Source: Prolixibacteraceae bacterium (lineage in GTDB: Bacteria > Bacteroidota > Bacteroidia > Bacteroidales > Prolixibacteraceae). Taken from it: a stretch of 32,682 nt of DNA. Position 1 is the stretch's first letter. Each line of letters starts with the position of its first letter. The translations under genes and the position numbers were made by a program. This document shows, piece by piece, positions 28,424 through 32,682 of the stretch. The DNA lies in NCBI GenBank assembly GCA_029975525.1, contig JARKOX010000155.1, positions 1 through 32,682 of the forward strand. The letters run 5' to 3'. Below the pieces are notes generated by a model. It searched no databases and had not been told where the DNA came from. It saw only the letters and a list, made by a program, of their open reading frames with translations.

Positions 28424-29002
28424 TTATTTCCCTTTTCTCCACCTGCGGCTTTCCGGCTTGATCGGGAAAATTCCCTGGTTGACAAATTTGATCTCCTCAA
28501 TGGAGTAAAAAGCTTTCGGATTGTGGCTGCGGATGATCTCTTCCACTTTGCCCAGTTCGGTGCGTTTGATAATGCTGTGGATAATACTCACATTTTCACT
28601 TCCGCCCATGGCGTCGTGGTGGGTAATACCGTATCCGGCCTCCCTGAGGGCGGAGATCAGGCGGGTCGCCTCTTTGCGGGTGATGATCTGGATTTTGACA
28701 ATTCCCATGGCCAGCTTCTCTTCCAGCAAAAGCCCAACCAGGTTACCGGTGGCGAAACCGCCGGCATATCCGATGTAACAGAGCCAGTTGTCGAGGTTCT
28801 GCATCACCTTGCTCATGGTGATGATCCAGATGAGTACTTCAAAAAAGCCCAACAAGGGCGCCAGTAACTTGTGGCCTTTGGCAACCATCACGATTCGCAT
28901 GGTGCCGATGGTTACGTCGCAGATGCGGGCCAAAAAAATCAGAAACGGCAGGATAAAATAGGTAAACAGGCCGCTGTCGTAAAAACTATATAACAGTGTC
29001 AT
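28424..29002 (-). CDS. UPF0316 / DUF2179 membrane protein
   Basis: The 192-residue protein has an N-terminal membrane part with three hydrophobic helices (about 12-32, 45-65, 72-92; with ARICDVTIGTMRIVMVAKG) and a C-terminal cytosolic DUF2179 domain (about 98-175; with VKIQIITRKEATRLISALREAGYGIT and a conserved SIIHSIIKRTEL strand). DUF2179 domains resemble ligand-binding ACT-like folds in the YitT family and UPF0316 proteins. No substrate or role is established. It ends 75 nt before the histidine-rich gene on the same strand and lies 84 nt after prfC's stop. Confidence 0.9.
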   Translation of the reverse strand: MTLLYSFYDSGLFTYFILPFLIFLARICDVTIGTMRIVMVAKGHKLLAPLLGFFEVLIWIITMSKVMQNLDNWLCYIGYAGGFATGNLVGLLLEEKLAMGIVKIQIITRKEATRLISALREAGYGITHHDAMGGSENVSIIHSIIKRTELGKVEEIIRSHNPKAFYSIEEIKFVNQGIFPIKPESRRWRKGK

Positions 29003-29045
29003 TTAAAATCGTTTTGGGTTAAAAATACAAAAAAGCCAATACAAA

Positions 29046-29065
29046 CGGAAGATCCGTCTCTTCCG
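29046..29065 (-). terminator. Weak terminator downstream of prfC
   Basis: A 7-bp stem (29046-29052 with 29059-29065) has a 6-nt loop. On the - strand it is followed by TTTGTATTGGCTTTTTTG. It lies 22 nt past the prfC stop. The T-rich stretch is broken up, so it may be inefficient. Confidence 0.45.
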
Positions 29066-29086
29066 CGTGGACCAGACTACTTTATT

Positions 29087-30661
29087 TTAGAATTCGGAAG
29101 TGAAATGGAATTTGATTTCTTTAAATTCCTCCTGTGCCATTTGCAGGATAAAGGGCGAATCGGCCATAAAAACATCGCGTCCGCGTTTGTCGGTCGCCAT
29201 TTTCTGGTGTTTTCGTTTTTTGAAATCAGACAGAATCTTCGGATCCGGACATTCAATCCAGCAGGCTTTGTACATATTTAAGGTATCGAACCGGCATTTG
29301 GCGCCATATTCATGTTCGAGGCGGTACTGGATCACTTCGAACTGGAGCTGTCCGACTGTGCCGATGATTTTCCGGCCGTTAAACTGGCTGGTGAAAAGCT
29401 GGGCCACACCTTCATCCATCAGGTGGTCGATTCCTTTGGCCAGCTGTTTCGATTTCATCGGGTCGGCATTTTCAATGTAGCGGAACAGTTCGGGCGAAAA
29501 GCTGGGCAACCCTTTAAAGTGGATGATTTCGCCATCGGTTACCGTATCGCCGATGATGAAATTGCCGGTGTCGGGCACTCCGATGATGTCGCCGGGGAAA
29601 GCCTCTTCGATGACCTCTTTCTGCGAAGCCATAAAGGCCGTGGGGCTCGAGATCCGCAAGGTTTTTCCGAGGCGAATGTGGTTGTACACCTTGTTTCGTT
29701 CGAAATGGCCCGAGCAGACCTTCAGAAAAGCGATTCGGCTGCGGTGGTTCGGGTCGATGTTGGCATGGATTTTAAAGACAAAGCCGGAGAAGGAGCTCTC
29801 TTCGGGACGCACTTCGCGCTCTTCGGTAAAGCTGGGGCGTGGCCACGGGGCAATTCGCACAAATGTGTCGAGCAGCTCCTGCACGCCGAAGTTGTAGAGG
29901 GCGCTTCCGAAAAATACGGGAGCCAGGTTGCCGGCCAGGTAGTCCTGGTGGTTAAATTCGGGGTAAACACCTTCCACCAGGTCTAACTCCTCGCGCAACA
30001 GCTGGGCGTCGCTGCCGATGTAGCGGTCGAGTTCCGGATTATCCAGCGCTGCGAATTTGATTCCCGGCTGGATCTCCTGGATGCTGGGGTCAAAGAGCAG
30101 GAGGCTGCGGTCGAACAGGTTGTAAACGCCCTTAAAATCGGGGCCGCTGTTGATGGGCCAGCTGAGCGGACGAACCTTAATTTTGAGCTGCTCTTCGATT
30201 TCGTCGAGCAGGGTAAACGAGTCGCGGGCCGGGCGGTCCATCTTATTAATAAAGACAATGACCGGTGTTTTGCGCATCCGGCACACATTCATCAGCTTTT
30301 CCGTCTGCAGCTCCACCCCTTTGGCTGCGTCAATCACAATAATTACACTGTCGACGGCGGTGAGGGTGCGGAAGGTATCTTCCTGGAAATCCTGGTGTCC
30401 CGGGGTGTCGAGGATGTTGACTTTATAACCGTTGTATTCAAATCCCATTACCGATGTGGCCACTGAAATTCCGCGCTGGCGTTCGATCTCCATAAAGTCG
30501 GAGGTGGCGGCCTTTTTGATCTTGTTGCTTTTTACTGCTCCGGCTACCCGGATGGCGCCGCCAAAGAGCAGCAGTTTCTCTGTGAGCGTGGTTTTTCCGG
30601 CGTCGGGATGGCTCACAATCCCGAAGGTGCGCCTGCGTTTAATCTCCTCGATAAAATTCAT
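29087..30661 (-). CDS. prfC: Peptide chain release factor 3
   Basis: The 524-residue GTPase recycles RF1/RF2 from the ribosome after termination. From the ATG at 30661 the G-domain motifs are P-loop SHPDAGKTT (17-25), switch-I RGISVATS (63-70), DTPGHQDF (85-92) and NKMD (139-142). The RF3-specific pattern [11 protein letters not shown], with [13 protein letters not shown], separates it from EF-G and TypA. Domains II and III follow to the end, with [10 protein letters not shown]-like sequence near residue 465. The frame continues upstream to a TTG at 30688, adding nine residues (RLLKRKAS-containing) not expected in RF3, so the ATG is chosen. Length is close to E. coli RF3 (529). No frameshift is seen. 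Confidence 0.97.
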   Translation of the reverse strand: MNFIEEIKRRRTFGIVSHPDAGKTTLTEKLLLFGGAIRVAGAVKSNKIKKAATSDFMEIERQRGISVATSVMGFEYNGYKVNILDTPGHQDFQEDTFRTLTAVDSVIIVIDAAKGVELQTEKLMNVCRMRKTPVIVFINKMDRPARDSFTLLDEIEEQLKIKVRPLSWPINSGPDFKGVYNLFDRSLLLFDPSIQEIQPGIKFAALDNPELDRYIGSDAQLLREELDLVEGVYPEFNHQDYLAGNLAPVFFGSALYNFGVQELLDTFVRIAPWPRPSFTEEREVRPEESSFSGFVFKIHANIDPNHRSRIAFLKVCSGHFERNKVYNHIRLGKTLRISSPTAFMASQKEVIEEAFPGDIIGVPDTGNFIIGDTVTDGEIIHFKGLPSFSPELFRYIENADPMKSKQLAKGIDHLMDEGVAQLFTSQFNGRKIIGTVGQLQFEVIQYRLEHEYGAKCRFDTLNMYKACWIECPDPKILSDFKKRKHQKMATDKRGRDVFMADSPFILQMAQEEFKEIKFHFTSEF

Positions 30662-30959
30662 GCTTGCTTTTCTTTTCAGAAGCCGCAAAATTAGAAATTT
30701 TTAGTATCGAAAGATTTCCGCTCCGATATTATGGAAGAGATTGTGTAACTGTATTATTGGCAACTGAAATCCTGTTTTTCGTCAATTATTGAGTTTCGAA
30801 GCTAGATCTGGGTAATTCTTGTGAATTGTTAAAAAACACTGACATTTTCCCGAAAAATGCAGGCAGGATCTTAAAAGAAGTTAATTTTTTGTTTTTTTTC
30901 TTACATTCGCAGCAGGAGAATAAGCGTCTGTTTTAATTTATTAATCTAAAATTTAGTCT
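30662..30959. other. Divergent intergenic region between prfC and the second susC
   Basis: This 298-nt AT-rich region contains no open frame that I can support. It should hold the prfC promoter on one strand and the susC promoter on the other. The T-rich stretch at 30881-30900 and the element at 30902-30909 are the only notable sequences. No hairpin or RNA gene was recognised. Confidence 0.55.
30902..30909 (+). promoter_or_regulatory. Possible -7 promoter element for the second susC
   Basis: TACATTCG is a one-base variant of the Bacteroidota -7 consensus TAnnTTTG and would give a 5' leader of about 44 nt. No TTTG is found at the right distance for a -33 element; the T-rich run before it may substitute. 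Compare TACATTTG at the ilv promoter. Confidence 0.35.
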
Positions 30960-32682
30960 ATGAAAAAAATTGCGCTATTGCTGCTTGTGATTGCTGTAAT
31001 TGGCGTCCAGGCTTTAACTGCCCAGGTTAAGCGTATATCCGGAACTGTCAGAGATGCAGGGGATAATTCGCCGATCCCAGGGGTTTCAGTGGTGTGTAAG
31101 GGAACCAGCATAGGTACCATTACCAATACCAATGGAGCTTACCAGTTGGATGTGCCGAACAATGCCACGGCACTTGTTTTTTCATTTGTGGGGATGAAAA
31201 CCCAGGAAATTCCGATCACCGGTACACAAATCGATGTGAAGATGGGCGCCGAGGTAATCGGTGTGGATGAAGTGTTGGTGGTTGCTTACGGAACCGCCAA
31301 AAAAGAATCATTTACCGGTTCGGCTGAAGTTATCTCACCAGATAAACTGCAGAAAAGAACCATTGCCAACGTTTCGAAAGCGTTAGACGGTATGGTGGCC
31401 GGTGTTCAGACCACTTCGGGTAGCGGCCAACCCGGATCGGGCTCTTCCATCGTGATCAGGGGATTTGGTTCTATCCAGGCTTCAAACAATCCGTTGTACG
31501 TGGTTGACGGCATTCCGTATGATGGTAATATTTCGGCCATCAACCCCAACGACATTGAGTCGTTAACAATTTTGAAAGATGCTTCTGCCGGCGCTCTTTA
31601 CGGAGCCAGGGGAGCCAACGGGGTGATCCTGATCACCACCAAAAGAGGTCAAAAAGGAGCCCTTTCGGTTGACCTGAAAGCCAACTGGGGGATCTCTTCG
31701 CGGGCGGTGCCACGCTACGAAGTGATGGATGAAAAAGGATATTTGGAAACCATTTATCAATCCTATCGCAACGAGCAGATTACAAACGGAATTTCTCCTG
31801 ACAAGGCGGGCCTTGCTGCATTGGCGGCGATGAAAACAGGTGCCAAAAAAATATTTGGGGATAATGAGATGTACAACCCTTTCAACTACACCATTACGGA
31901 GTTGATTGATCCGGTTACCGGAAAGGTTCGTTCGGATGCCACGCTGAAATACAGCGAAGACTGGCTTGATGAGGTTACCGCTCAAAATCCGTTACGTCAG
32001 GAATATATCCTGGGGCTTTCCGGCTCAAATGATAAAACCCGCTACCTCTTCTCGTTGGGTTTCCTGGATGAAGAAGGGTTGCTCAAAACAACCAACTTCA
32101 AACGTTACACCGGTAGGATCAATGTAGATTCTGAGCCGAAAGCGTGGATGAAAATGGGGTTGAGCTCCAACTTCTCGCTGAATACCAGTAATACCTCCAA
32201 TACCAGCACCTCGGCAACTTCCAACGTGTTCTATTCAGCTCAGCTGATGGCGCCGATCTTCCCGGTTTATCTCCGCGATGCTGAGGGCAACGTTGTGTTG
32301 GACGCCCTGGGCAAAAAAGTGTTTGATTACGGACTGAGCCGTCCTTCGGGCGCCAGTGGTGGGTTCAACAGTGTGGCTACGTTGTATGAAGACAAATACA
32401 GCTCCAACAGCGATAACGTCAGTGCAAGAACTTTCCTGGCACTCGGTGACCTGAAAAATGGTCCGCTGCAAGGTTTGAAACTGAGCGTTAACTTAGGTTT
32501 CGACTACGTAAACAGCTATTCTTCGACCTATTATAACCCTGACTTCGGTAACTCGGCTACCGTAAAGGGAATGATCTCCAAAACCAACGCCCGCACCCTG
32601 GGGTACACTTTAAACGAACTGCTTACCTGGACCCGGGCATTTGGACAACATCACGTCGACGTGCTGGCCGGTCATGAGTACT
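30960..32682 (+). CDS. SusC/RagA-type TonB-dependent transporter (3' end beyond the window)
   Basis: An open frame from ATG 30960 runs to the last base (574 codons plus one nucleotide) with no stop, so the C-terminal barrel is missing only because the window ends. It has a signal peptide (KKIALLLLVIAVIGVQALTAQ), a carboxypeptidase-regulatory-like domain (about 24-95, GTVRDAGDNSPIPGVSVVCKGT), the TonB-box-like VDEVLVVAYGTAKKES (about 102-117), and a plug domain with NPLYVVDGIPYDG and LTILKDASAGALYGARGANGVILITTKRG. This is a different SusC from the one at 3361. A susD gene should follow to the right. Its substrate cannot be inferred, since no enzyme is in view. Confidence 0.95.
   Translation, partial: MKKIALLLLVIAVIGVQALTAQVKRISGTVRDAGDNSPIPGVSVVCKGTSIGTITNTNGAYQLDVPNNATALVFSFVGMKTQEIPITGTQIDVKMGAEVIGVDEVLVVAYGTAKKESFTGSAEVISPDKLQKRTIANVSKALDGMVAGVQTTSGSGQPGSGSSIVIRGFGSIQASNNPLYVVDGIPYDGNISAINPNDIESLTILKDASAGALYGARGANGVILITTKRGQKGALSVDLKANWGISSRAVPRYEVMDEKGYLETIYQSYRNEQITNGISPDKAGLAALAAMKTGAKKIFGDNEMYNPFNYTITELIDPVTGKVRSDATLKYSEDWLDEVTAQNPLRQEYILGLSGSNDKTRYLFSLGFLDEEGLLKTTNFKRYTGRINVDSEPKAWMKMGLSSNFSLNTSNTSNTSTSATSNVFYSAQLMAPIFPVYLRDAEGNVVLDALGKKVFDYGLSRPSGASGGFNSVATLYEDKYSSNSDNVSARTFLALGDLKNGPLQGLKLSVNLGFDYVNSYSSTYYNPDFGNSATVKGMISKTNARTLGYTLNELLTWTRAFGQHHVDVLAGHEY

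Noticed and set aside
30661-30688. Extended N terminus of prfC starting at TTG 30688
   Set aside because: The added nine residues are not expected in RF3, and an ATG at 30661 gives the standard start.

Overview
The window is chromosomal DNA from a member of the Bacteroidota, probably a Bacteroidales/Marinilabiliales-type relative. The evidence is two SusC-type TonB-dependent transporters (one cut by the right edge), a SusD lipoprotein, a membrane-anchored propeller/LuxR regulator of the kind found beside Bacteroidota polysaccharide utilisation loci, Bacteroidota-type IlvC, and a promoter matching the Bacteroidota consensus (TTTG / TAnnTTTG). No rRNA, tRNA, CRISPR array, transposase or phage gene was seen. 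Family assignments come from reading the proteins, not from a database search.

Layout. 1-201: non-coding, with two hairpins. 202-3123 (-): one-component trans-membrane regulator, divergent from a glycan utilisation operon at 3361-13016 (+): susC, susD, a surface lipoprotein with two duplicated LamG-like domains, then two paralogous lipoproteins of the GH144/glucoamylase-like family. GH144 is known for endo-beta-1,2-glucanases, so beta-1,2-glucan is the best substrate guess. A strong hairpin at 9734-9765 separates the binding/import genes from the enzymes. 13176-14765 (-): GH20 beta-N-acetylhexosaminidase. 14849-16902 (+): stand-alone B3/B4 tRNA-editing-like protein, PlsC-like acyltransferase and a Nit2/YafV-like amidase.

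16975-22506 (-) is the branched-chain amino acid operon ilvD-ilvB-ilvN-ilvC. Upstream of ilvD lies a complete ribosome-mediated attenuator, the most striking regulatory element here: a good promoter, a 19-codon leader peptide with eight consecutive Ile/Leu/Val codons, a 9-bp antiterminator arm starting inside the leader stop codon, and a 9-bp terminator followed by six T. It has no entry among ordinary gene calls because the peptide is so short.

22692-30661 (-) is mostly housekeeping: ligA with a secreted protein of unknown function 10 nt upstream, a DUF456 membrane protein, a CPBP intramembrane protease, a cation diffusion facilitator preceded by a small histidine-rich secreted protein, a DUF2179/UPF0316 membrane protein, and prfC (RF3). 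From 30960 (+) a second SusC-type gene starts and runs off the window, so a second glycan/nutrient uptake locus begins there.

Several open frames begin at TTG or GTG a few codons before a better ATG. I moved those starts to the ATG at 9805, 27999, 28348 and 30661 and give the reason in each entry.
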